From Mariniflexile litorale (lineage in GTDB: Bacteria > Bacteroidota > Bacteroidia > Flavobacteriales > Flavobacteriaceae), in contig NZ_CP155618.1 in the NCBI RefSeq assembly GCF_031128465.2, positions 3,834,501 through 3,898,500 of the forward strand: a stretch of DNA of 64,000 bases, given 5' to 3'. The notes beneath the pieces were generated by a model. It ran no database searches, had not been told where the DNA came from, and saw only the letters and a list, made by a program, of their open reading frames with translations. A program made the position numbers and the translations under genes. How positions within the stretch are numbered: position 1 is the first letter of the stretch; every line of letters starts with the position of its first letter. Positions 1 to 9,215 of this stretch are shown piece after piece.

Positions 1-267
1 GAACAACAAATTATAGACGTTTTTAATGAGAAAGAAGCCAAAGACGATTTTTCTGTGGTGGTGAGTTATGACGATATAAAAGCCAAAAACTACAGCCTAA
101 GTGCAGGACAATATTTTGAAGTTAAAATTGAATATACCGATATTACAGTTGATGAATTTACAGCGAAAATGACCGAATTTGAAAGCCATTTAGAAACGCT
201 TTTTGCGGAATCTAAAAGTTTAAAGAAGGAAATTCAGAATAATTTGAAAAGTTTGAAATATGCATAG
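1..267 (+). CDS. hsdM: Type I restriction-modification methylase subunit HsdM, C-terminal end (5' truncated by window)
   Basis: The reading frame is open from base 1 to the stop at 267, so only the last 88 residues of a longer protein are present. The fragment has the acidic/aromatic 'DDIKAKNYSLSAGQYFE' stretch that closes many HsdM proteins, followed by a helical coiled-coil tail (EFESHLETLFAESKSLKKE) that in this family contacts HsdS. The family methylates adenine in the recognition site as part of an M2S complex. The start of hsdS overlaps its end by 8 bases, which fixes frame and operon order. The catalytic NPPF region lies outside the window. The call rests on this tail and on the hsdS neighbour. 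Confidence 0.82.
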   Translation, partial: EQQIIDVFNEKEAKDDFSVVVSYDDIKAKNYSLSAGQYFEVKIEYTDITVDEFTAKMTEFESHLETLFAESKSLKKEIQNNLKSLKYA

Positions 268-1567
268 AATTCCCCTTAAAAATATTTCAAAAATTATAAA
301 TAGTGGCTTAACTCCTTTAAGATCAAATGAGAGATTTTGGCTAAATGGAAATATTCCATGGGTTAAAACTGAACAATTAGGGAAAAAGTATATTTATGAA
401 TCAAATGAAAAAATCACAAAATACGCATTAGAAAACACATCGATTAAATTGAATCCTGTAAATACTTTAAGTATTGCTATGTATGGCGAAGGAAAAACTA
501 GAGGTAGTGTTTCTATATTGAAGAATGAAACAACAACAAATCAAGCTTGTTGTAATATTGTAATTGATAAAGAAAAGGCAGAATTTGAGTTTGTTTATTA
601 TTATCTAAAAACACAATATGATAATTTAAGAAATCTATCGTCTGGAGTTAGAAAAAATCTTAACTCTAATGACATTAAGAATTTTGAAGTATTACTACCA
701 AGTATTCAAACCCAAAAACAAATAGCCAAAGTCCTTTCCGATTTAGACGCCAAAATAGAAGTCAACAACAAAATAAACCAAGAATTAGAAGCGATGGCAA
801 AAACGCTTTACGATTATTGGTTTGTACAGTTCGATTTCCCTGATGCGAATGGTAAACCTTATAAATCGTCTGGTGGTAACATGGTTTTTAATAATGAGTT
901 AAAGCGTGAGATTCCTGAGGGGTGGAAAGATGGCGTTTTATCAGATATTGCAAATATTACAATGGGGCAATCACCTTCGGGAAGTTCATACAATGAAGAA
1001 GGAGAAGGAACTGTTTTTTACCAAGGTTCTACAGATTTTGGTTCAAGGTTCCCTACTGTTAGAAAATATACAACAGAACCTTCTCGAATGGCAGAAGAAA
1101 ATGATATTTTATTATCAGTACGAGCTCCAGTTGGAACATTAAATCAAGCAATGGAAAGTTGTTGTATTGGACGTGGTTTAGCTGCATTAAGAGAAAAAGA
1201 AGGATCAATTTCTTTTTTATGGAGTCAGATGGAATATTTCAAACAAATATTTGACAGAAGAAATTCATCAGGAACAACATTTGGTTCAATTACTAAAGAC
1301 GATTTATTCAATTTAAAGCTTTGTATTGCTAATAATGAGATTTTAGAAAAATTCAAAAAAATTGCAGATCCTTTTCATGCTAAGATTGTTGTTAACTCAA
1401 AAGAAAACCAAAAACTCACAGAGCTTCGAGATTGGTTATTGCCTATGTTAATGAATGGGCAGGTTACTGCTGCGTCATTGCGAGGCACGAAGCAATCTCA
1501 TGATGTAAATAGTGATGATGCGTTGGGTATGGTTGCGGAGGGTAAAGTTAAATATGGTGAGGTATGA
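260..1567 (+). CDS. hsdS: Type I restriction-modification specificity subunit HsdS
   Basis: This 435-residue protein has two target-recognition domains, about 1-150 and 215-375. Each is followed by a conserved helical spacer: 'TQKQIAKVLSDLDAKIEVNN' near 157-177, and a second around 378-405 containing 'HAKIVVNSKENQKL'. The motifs IPLKNISK and 'WKDGVLSDIANITMGQSPSG' open the two domains, which is classic HsdS layout. HsdS sets the bipartite DNA site read by HsdM and HsdR. No hsdR is visible downstream, so it lies upstream or is missing. The last ~30 residues (after LLPMLMNGQV) are unusual because they are encoded partly by a REP-like palindrome at 1475-1500. The stop overlaps the next start by 4 bases. 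Confidence 0.93.
   Translation: MHRIPLKNISKIINSGLTPLRSNERFWLNGNIPWVKTEQLGKKYIYESNEKITKYALENTSIKLNPVNTLSIAMYGEGKTRGSVSILKNETTTNQACCNIVIDKEKAEFEFVYYYLKTQYDNLRNLSSGVRKNLNSNDIKNFEVLLPSIQTQKQIAKVLSDLDAKIEVNNKINQELEAMAKTLYDYWFVQFDFPDANGKPYKSSGGNMVFNNELKREIPEGWKDGVLSDIANITMGQSPSGSSYNEEGEGTVFYQGSTDFGSRFPTVRKYTTEPSRMAEENDILLSVRAPVGTLNQAMESCCIGRGLAALREKEGSISFLWSQMEYFKQIFDRRNSSGTTFGSITKDDLFNLKLCIANNEILEKFKKIADPFHAKIVVNSKENQKLTELRDWLLPMLMNGQVTAASLRGTKQSHDVNSDDALGMVAEGKVKYGEV
1475..1500 (+). repeat. REP-like palindromic element inside the hsdS 3' end
   Basis: The 26 bases contain the inverted halves ATTGC and GCAAT around GAGGCACGAA. They resemble a short interspersed palindrome seen in many Bacteroidota and other bacterial genomes (that recognition is from memory). 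Here it is in frame and translated as part of the HsdS tail (about ASLRGTKQSH), beyond the conserved second spacer. I infer an insertion that extended the protein rather than destroying it. Confidence 0.55.
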
Positions 1568-3438
1568 GATTAGCTGCAGTTTTTATTCCTGAAGGTGTTT
1601 TAAAATATATATTTGGTGAAAATCATAAAGGTTATACTCTAAATTTAGGCGGAAAATACAATTATGAGTATACCGAAAAAAATGGTTTACCTATAAAAAC
1701 AAATCAAGTTTTAAATACTGATTTTTTAGATAATTTTTGGGGAGAAGATTTACTTTTAGTTTCAGCATTGGTTGGAGCAAATGGTACAGGAAAGTCTTCT
1801 GTTTTAAACTTATTTAGAAATAATTCATTTTGTTATTTTATTTATGAAAACCTTAAATCAGATGAGATTGAGGTATATAATAATACGGAACTAATCAATG
1901 ATGTAATTTACTATACACCATTTTTAAACATAGAAAACCATAATTCTGTAAATGGGAATTTTAAAGATATTTCGAAATATGAGTTAATGCTTGAGGATAC
2001 AGAAAATGAGAGTATTGGGCTATCCGCACAATTAGAACTTCATAATTCAGAGAATTTAAAAAGATGGATAAAATTTAGGCAAATTACAGGGATAGAGACT
2101 TTTTTAAGAGACATTAAACTGCCAATATTTGATTCAGTTAAAATTAAACTAAATTACATAAGCATTACGGAGCACGATACACCTAATAATTTTCGACCTT
2201 TTTTTAAAAAATTTAAAGAAATAAAAGAATCCGAGAATAACAGAAGATTTGAAGAATTAAGAGTAAGTCATCCTAACAGGAGAGAGTTTAGGGTAAATCG
2301 CAATTTTGGAAACTCTATTAGACTAGAATTTCTCATACTAGAACGAGTAATAGATAAGGTTCAGAATGTACTAGAATCCTCAGGCAATAAATATTTAAAT
2401 GAAGGTTATATACGAGGGAACAAAAATTCTAACAGTCCAGAATTCACTGAAATATCGGATTTAAAAGAAGCTTTTTATTGGTTTATTGAGAATGCTTTTA
2501 TACAATTAAGTGAAGACAGTGAAAAAATTTTATTTCCTGTTCAAGAAATAAAACTATTAACGGATTTACTTTTAGTGAATATCCCAAAAGATAATGAAAT
2601 AGAAAACTGGGCAGAATTAAATGTTTCTTTGGATGCAACGCAAGACATTTTTAATGCTTATGAAAAATTTATTATTTCTTTTAAAGATGATTTTAGTTTT
2701 GATAGAAAAATTCTTTTAACCTTCATTCCTGATAAAAACTTAAGTTCTGGAGAAAAAGGTATGTATGATTTGTTTTCTTCACTTCATGACTATCAATTTA
2801 AAGTAGAAGAAAATATTTTAGAAGAATATAATATGTATTCTAGGAGGAAAGAACATAACAATAATTATTTATTACTATTAGATGAAGCTGAAATGGGCTT
2901 TCATCCGCAATGGAAAAAAAGATTTATAAATTCAATTTTAAAATTATTTCCATTTATATTTCCTCAAAAAAAAATACAGATATTATTTACCACCCATGAT
3001 CCTTTAACGTTATCAGATATTCCCAAAAGTAACGTCATATTTTTAGATAGATCACCAACTTCTAACTTGACATATGTTTTAAATGAGACAGAGAAAGCTA
3101 AAAAAAGAACTTTTGGTGCAAATATTCATGACTTGCTTGCAGATAGTTTTTTTCTTCAAGATGGTTTTATGGGAGAATTTGCCGAAGAATTGATAATTGA
3201 TTTAGTTAATTATTTAACGTTTAAAGAAGAAGATGGGGAGAGGGGTTTAAAAAATATTAAAGAATGGGATGAGATTAAGGCAGAAAAAGTTATTGCAATA
3301 ATTGATGAGCCATTAATAAAAGAGAGACTTCAATCCTTATTTTATAAAAAATTCCGTTATAACGAAAAAGAGTTATTGCGTTTAAAAATCCAAGAATTGA
3401 ATATTCAATTAACAAAGTTGGAGAATGAGAAAAATTGA
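1564..3438 (+). CDS. ABC/RecF-like AAA ATPase, probable Septu PtuA-type defence protein
   Basis: This 624-residue ATPase has a Walker A GANGTGKSS at 71-79, an ABC-type signature LSSGEKG near 393-399, Walker B LLLLDEAEMGF near 436-446 and an H-loop TTHDP near 475-479. A ~320-residue insert between Walker A and the signature is predicted helical. This is the layout of SMC/RecF-like ATPases used by Septu PtuA, OLD and related defence ATPases. The gene overlaps hsdS by 4 bases and the following HNH gene by 14 bases, so ATPase and nuclease are very likely co-translated and act as one system, as in PtuA/PtuB. Insertion of such a pair behind hsdS is a known habit of defence islands. The ATPase class is secure; the Septu label depends on the partner gene. 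Confidence 0.78.
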   Translation: MRLAAVFIPEGVLKYIFGENHKGYTLNLGGKYNYEYTEKNGLPIKTNQVLNTDFLDNFWGEDLLLVSALVGANGTGKSSVLNLFRNNSFCYFIYENLKSDEIEVYNNTELINDVIYYTPFLNIENHNSVNGNFKDISKYELMLEDTENESIGLSAQLELHNSENLKRWIKFRQITGIETFLRDIKLPIFDSVKIKLNYISITEHDTPNNFRPFFKKFKEIKESENNRRFEELRVSHPNRREFRVNRNFGNSIRLEFLILERVIDKVQNVLESSGNKYLNEGYIRGNKNSNSPEFTEISDLKEAFYWFIENAFIQLSEDSEKILFPVQEIKLLTDLLLVNIPKDNEIENWAELNVSLDATQDIFNAYEKFIISFKDDFSFDRKILLTFIPDKNLSSGEKGMYDLFSSLHDYQFKVEENILEEYNMYSRRKEHNNNYLLLLDEAEMGFHPQWKKRFINSILKLFPFIFPQKKIQILFTTHDPLTLSDIPKSNVIFLDRSPTSNLTYVLNETEKAKKRTFGANIHDLLADSFFLQDGFMGEFAEELIIDLVNYLTFKEEDGERGLKNIKEWDEIKAEKVIAIIDEPLIKERLQSLFYKKFRYNEKELLRLKIQELNIQLTKLENEKN

Positions 3439-4426
3439 AATAACTGATAACCTTCGTAGAGAAGTAAAAACTTTTAATGGTAATCTTTTTGTTAATACAA
3501 GATCTGTAAATTTTCAACTACCAATCAATAGGTTAAATTATCTTCTCAAATCAATAAATTCCAGAACACATAAACAATATAAACTTTATGTTGAAAAATT
3601 AATAGATGAGTATGATGATATTTTGAATGCTGATCCATTGAGAATGGAAGATTTAATTCTTGAATTCGATACTATTTTGCATAATTCTCAATTAAACAGC
3701 AAAATAACAAATAGTGAATTTTCGTTTCATGAAAAGGTCGTCCACGCAATGCGCTATGAAGATCTAAGGAGTAAAGAATTTCCTGATTATTTGTTAAATT
3801 CTAACTTAAAAACATGTGTGTATTGTAATGCTCAATCTACCTTAGTTATTGAAAAGAAATTTTATGATAAAAAGAAGAGAAAAGTTAAACAAGTTCTAGC
3901 TAAACTTCAATTGGATCATTACTATCCAAAGTCAAAATATCCTTTCCTATGCACTTCTTTTTTTAATTTATATCCAACTTGTGCAAATTGTAATCTTGCT
4001 AAAGGAAGTAAGTTAGCCTTATTTGAACTTTATACCACAACTGATGATTTAGATTTGTTTAACTTTAAAATTGATGACAAATCTATTATAAACTATTACA
4101 CTAAGCCTGATTTAAAGCATATAAAAATAGATCTAGAGTCAACGACTGGTGACATTGATCTTCTTAAAAATCATAATGAGTTGTTTCAAATTGAGGCCAT
4201 TTATGAAAGTCATAAAGATATTGCAGAAGAACTTATGCTAAAAGCTAAAGCAAATCCTCAAACTTACAGGACAATGTTAGAAAAAAGTTATTCAAAACTT
4301 TTCCCAGATCCAACCATTATAGACAGGCTATTGGTAGGGAATTATACCAAGCCAGAAGAATTAGGTAAAAGGCCAATGTCCAAATACACACAGGATATTG
4401 CAAGACAATTGAAATTAATTAAATAA
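3425..4426 (+). CDS. HNH endonuclease, probable Septu PtuB-type partner of the upstream ATPase
   Basis: This 333-residue protein carries a zinc-supported HNH core. CVYC lies near 132-135, LDHYYPKSKYPF near 159-170 with the catalytic D-H pair, then N-L-Y-P-T, CANCNLAKGSK near 186-196 supplying the second cysteine pair and the N/K residues. The order C-x2-C ... DH..PKS ... N..C-x2-CN..K is that of PtuB and related HNH nucleases. The C-terminal ~130 residues are helical and unassigned. The gene starts inside the last five codons of the ATPase gene in another frame, so the two are translationally coupled. It is probably a DNA-cleaving effector gated by the ATPase. A retron- or RM-associated HNH protein is the main alternative. 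Confidence 0.78.
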   Translation: MRKIEITDNLRREVKTFNGNLFVNTRSVNFQLPINRLNYLLKSINSRTHKQYKLYVEKLIDEYDDILNADPLRMEDLILEFDTILHNSQLNSKITNSEFSFHEKVVHAMRYEDLRSKEFPDYLLNSNLKTCVYCNAQSTLVIEKKFYDKKKRKVKQVLAKLQLDHYYPKSKYPFLCTSFFNLYPTCANCNLAKGSKLALFELYTTTDDLDLFNFKIDDKSIINYYTKPDLKHIKIDLESTTGDIDLLKNHNELFQIEAIYESHKDIAEELMLKAKANPQTYRTMLEKSYSKLFPDPTIIDRLLVGNYTKPEELGKRPMSKYTQDIARQLKLIK

Positions 4427-4454
4427 AAATATATGTCAGATAAGGCAAAAGATA

Positions 4455-4513
4455 ATAAAACAAAAAACAACCTTCTTAAACCAACTTAGTAACAACGAAG
4501 ACGCACTTTTGAA
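4455..4513 (+). pseudogene. Remnant copy of the mcrB 5' end
   Basis: Read from 4455, this stretch encodes IKQKTTFLNQLSNNEDALL. That matches residues 6-24 of the downstream McrB protein (IKQKATFLNRLSNNEETLF, encoded from about 4982) at most positions, with many synonymous differences at DNA level. The frame ends at the TAG at 4530-4532. It looks like an old, diverged duplicate of the mcrB start, now cut off by the small gene at 4532-4939. It has no start codon in frame and is too short to be functional. Confidence 0.6.
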
Positions 4514-4531
4514 ACTGATTCTTTTGACTTA

Positions 4532-4939
4532 GTGAATAATTTTGATGAATTAAAAAGTGGTGAAATAAAAGAAATAGCTATGAATAAATATGGTACAGCT
4601 GCAATAAACGCAGCTATTGAAGATAAAAACCCAATTGAATCATGGAAAATTGCTGTAAAAGATTTTGATTCTGAAAGCGCTAAAGTAAAAGGTTGCCCTA
4701 AAAATACTTTTTTAGGTTTATGTGAAGATGGTTTGATAAAAGGTATTCCAAAAGGTAATTATACCAAATCCATTAAAAATAAAGAATATGCTATAAATGC
4801 AACAAAGATTATTAAAAATAATCCAAATAAATCATTTTCACCAAAAGAATTATGGGAGAAATTAGACCTTGGAGATAAAAGGCACAATGCGCAAATGGAT
4901 GTTGTTTTGGCACTTTGGGAGCATGGACTTATAAAGTAA
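4532..4939 (+). CDS. Small DUF6979-like protein of unknown function
   Basis: This 135-residue soluble protein has the pattern 'KYGTAAINAA...P.ESW..AV..F......AKVKGCPKNTFLGLCEDGLIKGIPKGNYT', followed by a C-terminal winged-helix-like stretch ending ALWEHGLIK. I recognise the 'KxCPKxxFLGLCE.GLVKGI..G.YT' core as the DUF6979 family, which has no established function. The start used is a GTG that overlaps the preceding TAG; an ATG at 4580 (MNKYG...) is an equally good or better start, because family members tend to begin there. It sits between a mcrB 5' remnant and the intact mcrB, and may have been inserted at a duplicated mcrB start. Confidence 0.65.
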   Translation: MNNFDELKSGEIKEIAMNKYGTAAINAAIEDKNPIESWKIAVKDFDSESAKVKGCPKNTFLGLCEDGLIKGIPKGNYTKSIKNKEYAINATKIIKNNPNKSFSPKELWEKLDLGDKRHNAQMDVVLALWEHGLIK

Positions 4940-4963
4940 ACATTATTTGAAGTTATAAATACT

Positions 4964-7861
4964 ATGGAAATCATTGAAAACATAAAACAAAAAGCAACGT
5001 TTCTTAATCGTTTAAGTAATAATGAAGAAACACTTTTTGAGCACATAAATTCTAACCACGATAATTTAGATGAAGTTATACAACAGTATAAACCAGAACG
5101 CGAATTTAAACCTGTAAACACATTACGTTTTTTAATTGCTAATGAGCTTAAAAAAGGAACGGTTATTAATGCAACTGTTATAAATCAACTAAAACAGGCT
5201 ATTGAAGCTAGAGATGTATCTGCCTATGTTAATCTTAACGAAACAGTAAAGCAAAGCTTATTAAACTATAAAGACAGTAAAAAAGGTATGTTTCCTAATT
5301 GGGGACATACGTTTAAAGTGTTATTTCCTTTTTTGTATAATGCATCAGAAAATACAGAAGTAAATGCGCAGCTAGAACGATTAGCAGATGAGATTATTCA
5401 AGCCAATCAACTAGAAAATGTAACTAAGCACATTGTTAGTTTTCAAGGTTCAAACAAATATGGATCTGATCATGCGTGGGTAGCAATAATTCCAGAAACG
5501 GCACCAAGTGTGCAATATGCTTATCAAATATTTTTCACTATAAATAAGAATGGTGTAGTTGGAGGCTTGCATAAAGGGCACAATTTAACGAAACAAGTGT
5601 TTACCAACCAAGATATACAGTTCAATACTTGGGAAGATTATATAGAACATACCAAACAAGCTAAAGATCAATGGTCACAATTAAACTCTGAGGTTAATTT
5701 TATTTTTCTAAATGATGAACAAGCATTTGTAAAAATTTTAAAGAAGGTTGACGATTCTGCATTATCTGATTATTTTAAAACACTTGATAGATTAAAAGAA
5801 GATTTGGATATTCAAGATGAAGAAAAGTTTGTGTTTAGCATTGCCGGTAATCGTTTAAGTTTTCATGTTGGAAAGCGCTATTGCTTAAACGTAAATAAAA
5901 AACTCTTTGACTTTATTTCATATACTGAATTAGAAGGGGATAACAAGGATAGGGAAACTTTTACTGGATCGGATGTTGCTTATTTTTATAGGGGACGAAC
6001 TGTAGACGATGTTTTAAGCAATTATGAAGATATTAAAAGTGCCATTGAAACTGAAATTGAGAGAGATAACCATACATTGGCAAAATTATATGATAATAGT
6101 GCTTTTAGAAAGGCAGCTTTTGATAAGGTCTATAGAGAAAGGATTTTTAATCAATGTGGAATACAAAATAAATATTACTTAGTTGGAGCTTATTGGGATG
6201 ACAATAATCCTAAAGATCAAACAAATCGATTTGTAGCAGAAAATATTTGGAGAAATGGTTATGATGATAAGTTTCTTGAGATAGTCAATAGAGTACCAGT
6301 TAATAGTCATATTGCTATTAAAACGGTCGACAGAAAGGGAGATAATATGTACATTAAGGCTCGAGGTATAGTTAAATCGAACCTCAATGATGGGCAAAAT
6401 TTAATGGTTAAATGGGATAAAAATTTCAAAGAATTTAAAGTTGATTTTTCTGGAGGGTATTGGGATACAATTACGAATGTAAACAAAGCAGATCATATTA
6501 AGGCCATATGGGATAATAATACAAAAAATCACACTGCTTTTTACAATCCACCTCTTAACCAAATCTTCTATGGTCCACCAGGTACTGGAAAAACATATCA
6601 CACAATATTAGAAGCGGCTAAAATTATAACAGGAAATGAGGCAATTGATTATGATTCTGCCCTTAATAAGTTCAATGAAAATTTAGGGGATCAAATTGAG
6701 TTTATTACGTTCCACCAAAATTATAGCTATGAAGATTTTATTCAAGGGTTAAGGCCGGATATAGAGCAAAAAGCATTAAGTTTTAATAGGGCTGATGGTG
6801 TTTTTACAAGAATGGTAACCAATGCTTTGTTTGAATATTATAAAGTTTATCAGCAACGACAAAAAAAGTCGGTAAATAGTGAAAAAGTTAATGTGGATTT
6901 AAATGATGCTTATATTGAATTTATAAATTCTTTATCGGAAGGACAGGAGTTTGAGACCAAAACAGGAATGAAGATTAAAGTTGACAATTTTACCGATAGG
7001 CAAAATATTGAATTTAAACCTTTGAATGGCATTCAGTCTTATCTCGTTTCAGGAAATAGATTGTTAAAGTTATATGAAGTGTTTAATGATATAAATGATA
7101 TTAAACGTGTACACGAGGATATTAGGGATGCTATAGGTGGTTGCAATTCTTCCATTTATTATGTAGCGTTGCGTGAGTTTATTTCTTTCTTAAAAGTATA
7201 CGAAAAAACCTTAACGGAGTTTGTTGACGTGGAAGAAGAATATGATTATGAGAATATTTCCTATCGCAGAAAGAAAGAATTATTATCTAATATAAGTTTG
7301 GAGGAACTTAGAACAGTTTCGACAAATGAGGTTCCTAAATATGTAATAATAATAGATGAAATTAACAGAGCTAACATTTCAAGAGTATTTGGCGAGTTAA
7401 TTACATTAATTGAAAACGATAAACGTTTAGGTGGTAAAATACCATTAAGAGCCACTTTGCCTTCAGGAGAAAAATTTATTGTTCCATCCAATTTATATAT
7501 AATTGGCACTATGAATACTGCTGATAAATCAATTGCACTTTTAGATATTGCACTGAGACGGCGTTTTGAGTTTGTACCGATGTACCCTAATTCTACTTCT
7601 ACAGAAGATAAAGTTGTGCATGATGCAACTATTTTAGATGCCATAAATCAAGAAATTATTTCAAGGAAAGGACATGATTTTACAATAGGTCATTCGTATT
7701 TTATGGGAGAAGATTACAATTTAAAAAACACCATAGATAATAAAGTTATTCCTTTGTTATTAGAGTATTTTATGAATGATTTTGAAGAAGTAAAAAAGAT
7801 ACTAAGTGTTTCTAAATTAGAATTAGTAGGCTGGCCAATGAAATTAAAATTAAATGATTAA
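4964..7861 (+). CDS. mcrB: McrB-type GTPase/AAA+ subunit of a modified-cytosine restriction system
   Basis: This 965-residue protein has a C-terminal AAA+ motor of the McrB clade: Walker A GPPGTGKT at about 537-544, Walker B VIIIDEINRANISR near 794-807, and sensor region GTMNTADKSIALLDIALRRR near 848-867. McrB proteins use GTP and thread or translocate DNA to activate McrC. The N-terminal half holds a DUF3578/MrcB-N-like region (near 100-260, with 'GHTFKVLFPFLYNA', 'GSDHAWVAIIP'). A ~100-residue stretch near 405-510 ('NKYYLVGAYWDDN...') resembles an EVE/PUA-like modified-base reader; that part is inference. The stop overlaps the mcrC start by 8 bases. The first ~20 codons are echoed upstream at 4455-4513. 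Confidence 0.92.
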   Translation: MEIIENIKQKATFLNRLSNNEETLFEHINSNHDNLDEVIQQYKPEREFKPVNTLRFLIANELKKGTVINATVINQLKQAIEARDVSAYVNLNETVKQSLLNYKDSKKGMFPNWGHTFKVLFPFLYNASENTEVNAQLERLADEIIQANQLENVTKHIVSFQGSNKYGSDHAWVAIIPETAPSVQYAYQIFFTINKNGVVGGLHKGHNLTKQVFTNQDIQFNTWEDYIEHTKQAKDQWSQLNSEVNFIFLNDEQAFVKILKKVDDSALSDYFKTLDRLKEDLDIQDEEKFVFSIAGNRLSFHVGKRYCLNVNKKLFDFISYTELEGDNKDRETFTGSDVAYFYRGRTVDDVLSNYEDIKSAIETEIERDNHTLAKLYDNSAFRKAAFDKVYRERIFNQCGIQNKYYLVGAYWDDNNPKDQTNRFVAENIWRNGYDDKFLEIVNRVPVNSHIAIKTVDRKGDNMYIKARGIVKSNLNDGQNLMVKWDKNFKEFKVDFSGGYWDTITNVNKADHIKAIWDNNTKNHTAFYNPPLNQIFYGPPGTGKTYHTILEAAKIITGNEAIDYDSALNKFNENLGDQIEFITFHQNYSYEDFIQGLRPDIEQKALSFNRADGVFTRMVTNALFEYYKVYQQRQKKSVNSEKVNVDLNDAYIEFINSLSEGQEFETKTGMKIKVDNFTDRQNIEFKPLNGIQSYLVSGNRLLKLYEVFNDINDIKRVHEDIRDAIGGCNSSIYYVALREFISFLKVYEKTLTEFVDVEEEYDYENISYRRKKELLSNISLEELRTVSTNEVPKYVIIIDEINRANISRVFGELITLIENDKRLGGKIPLRATLPSGEKFIVPSNLYIIGTMNTADKSIALLDIALRRRFEFVPMYPNSTSTEDKVVHDATILDAINQEIISRKGHDFTIGHSYFMGEDYNLKNTIDNKVIPLLLEYFMNDFEEVKKILSVSKLELVGWPMKLKLND

Positions 7862-9215
7862 CCTTTTTGAATATCAAAATAAAAAAGAGTTTCCAGAATC
7901 ACATTATGATGGTCTGGAAGTGTTTTTAGATGATATTTGGGCGAAGAGAGAAAAAACTAGTTATTACTTTAATGACGAAGATAATAGGGTCGAACAACAA
8001 CGTTTTATTCAGTTTTTACACAAGAATAAAACATTAAAATCTAATAAATACGTTGGGGTGATTTATTTTGAAGGTGAGACAATAAATTTGCTTCCAAAGA
8101 TATTTTATAAAGGAGATGAACCAGAGGATTATGAGGTGAACGCAATCAATAAGCACATTTTATGGTGGTTAAGTTATTGCAGAAAATTAAAGTTTCCTAA
8201 TTACCTTTCTGGACTAAATAGTGAAAAAGCAGATTTTTTTGAAATATTGATATATCTGTTTAGTAAATACACGCGAGAGCTTCTTAGTTCTTCCATCTAT
8301 CAGCGATATACAGAAGTTAATAGAGAATTAAATTTTGTTAAAGGACGTGTAGATATTAATGCTTACATAAATAATAACCTAGCCAGAGGAAGACATCATA
8401 AAATTAGTTGCGAGTTTGATGCTTTTGAAATGGATAATGAGTTTAATAGATGCGTAAAGTTTGTGTCTAAATTATTGTTGTCTACTACTAAAGAAAATCA
8501 GAGCAGACGTTATTTAAGTGATATTTTGTTTATTCTGGATGAAGTAAAAGATATCAATGTATCAGCAGATAAGATGAAGCGAATGACGTTTAATCCTATG
8601 TTTTCTAATTTTGAAACCATACGTGATTATTGTGTATTGTTTCTAGATAATAGTGTGTCTTTTAATTATAAAAATGACTTAAAACTATTTGCTTTTTTAT
8701 TGCCAATGGAGTATGTTTTTGAAGATTTCATTTTCGGTTTTATGGATAAGGAAATAGAGGAAATAAAAGCACAATCTCAAATAGGTGCTAAACATTTAGA
8801 TGAAGAAAAGAATTTTAAGTTAAAGCCAGATTTGCATTTAAGTTTTGGAGATAGAAGTATTATTGCCGATACCAAATATAAAATTGTTTACTCTGATCAT
8901 ACTGATCCCAAAAAAGGAATTTCTCAAAACGACTTATATCAAATGTTAGCCTATGCAGTTAGGTTTAAGGCTAATGAAATCATATTGTATTATCCAAATA
9001 CACTCCATAATGAAACTATAAATAATTCTGAATTATCAATTAAAGATGAATTGGCAGATGACCAAATTGTTCATATTAAATCGTTTCAATTGCCGATAAT
9101 TAATTTTGATTTATTAAAGGAAGATTATAAGTGTAAAGCATCCTTAACTATGGATTTTGAATTAACAAAGAATAATTTAATAAAGGCGATTCTTAGTTCT
9201 TTAAATTTATCTTAA
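7854..9215 (+). CDS. mcrC: McrC-type nuclease subunit
   Basis: This 453-residue protein has an N-terminal half rich in aromatic and basic residues that in McrC docks on the McrB ring ('KYVGVIYFEGETINLLPKIF'). Its C-terminal PD-(D/E)xK nuclease has FKLKPDLHLS near 321-330, the IADTKYK catalytic strand near 338-345 and QNDLYQMLAYA near 361-371. All three catalytic-core elements are intact, so the enzyme should be active. It overlaps mcrB by 8 bases and closes the defence operon; no gene follows for ~500 bases. Together McrB and McrC cut DNA carrying modified bases such as methyl- or hydroxymethyl-cytosine, which complements the type I methylation system upstream. Confidence 0.92.
   Translation: MINLFEYQNKKEFPESHYDGLEVFLDDIWAKREKTSYYFNDEDNRVEQQRFIQFLHKNKTLKSNKYVGVIYFEGETINLLPKIFYKGDEPEDYEVNAINKHILWWLSYCRKLKFPNYLSGLNSEKADFFEILIYLFSKYTRELLSSSIYQRYTEVNRELNFVKGRVDINAYINNNLARGRHHKISCEFDAFEMDNEFNRCVKFVSKLLLSTTKENQSRRYLSDILFILDEVKDINVSADKMKRMTFNPMFSNFETIRDYCVLFLDNSVSFNYKNDLKLFAFLLPMEYVFEDFIFGFMDKEIEEIKAQSQIGAKHLDEEKNFKLKPDLHLSFGDRSIIADTKYKIVYSDHTDPKKGISQNDLYQMLAYAVRFKANEIILYYPNTLHNETINNSELSIKDELADDQIVHIKSFQLPIINFDLLKEDYKCKASLTMDFELTKNNLIKAILSSLNLS

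Noticed and set aside
906-1142. Second + frame inside hsdS
   Set aside because: It overlaps the second target-recognition domain of HsdS in another frame; the HsdS frame has clear conserved motifs.
4433-4489. Short + frame starting MSDKAKDNKT between the HNH gene and the small gene
   Set aside because: It is only 18 codons, and its stop falls within the mcrB-like remnant, which is read in another frame. It is likely chance.
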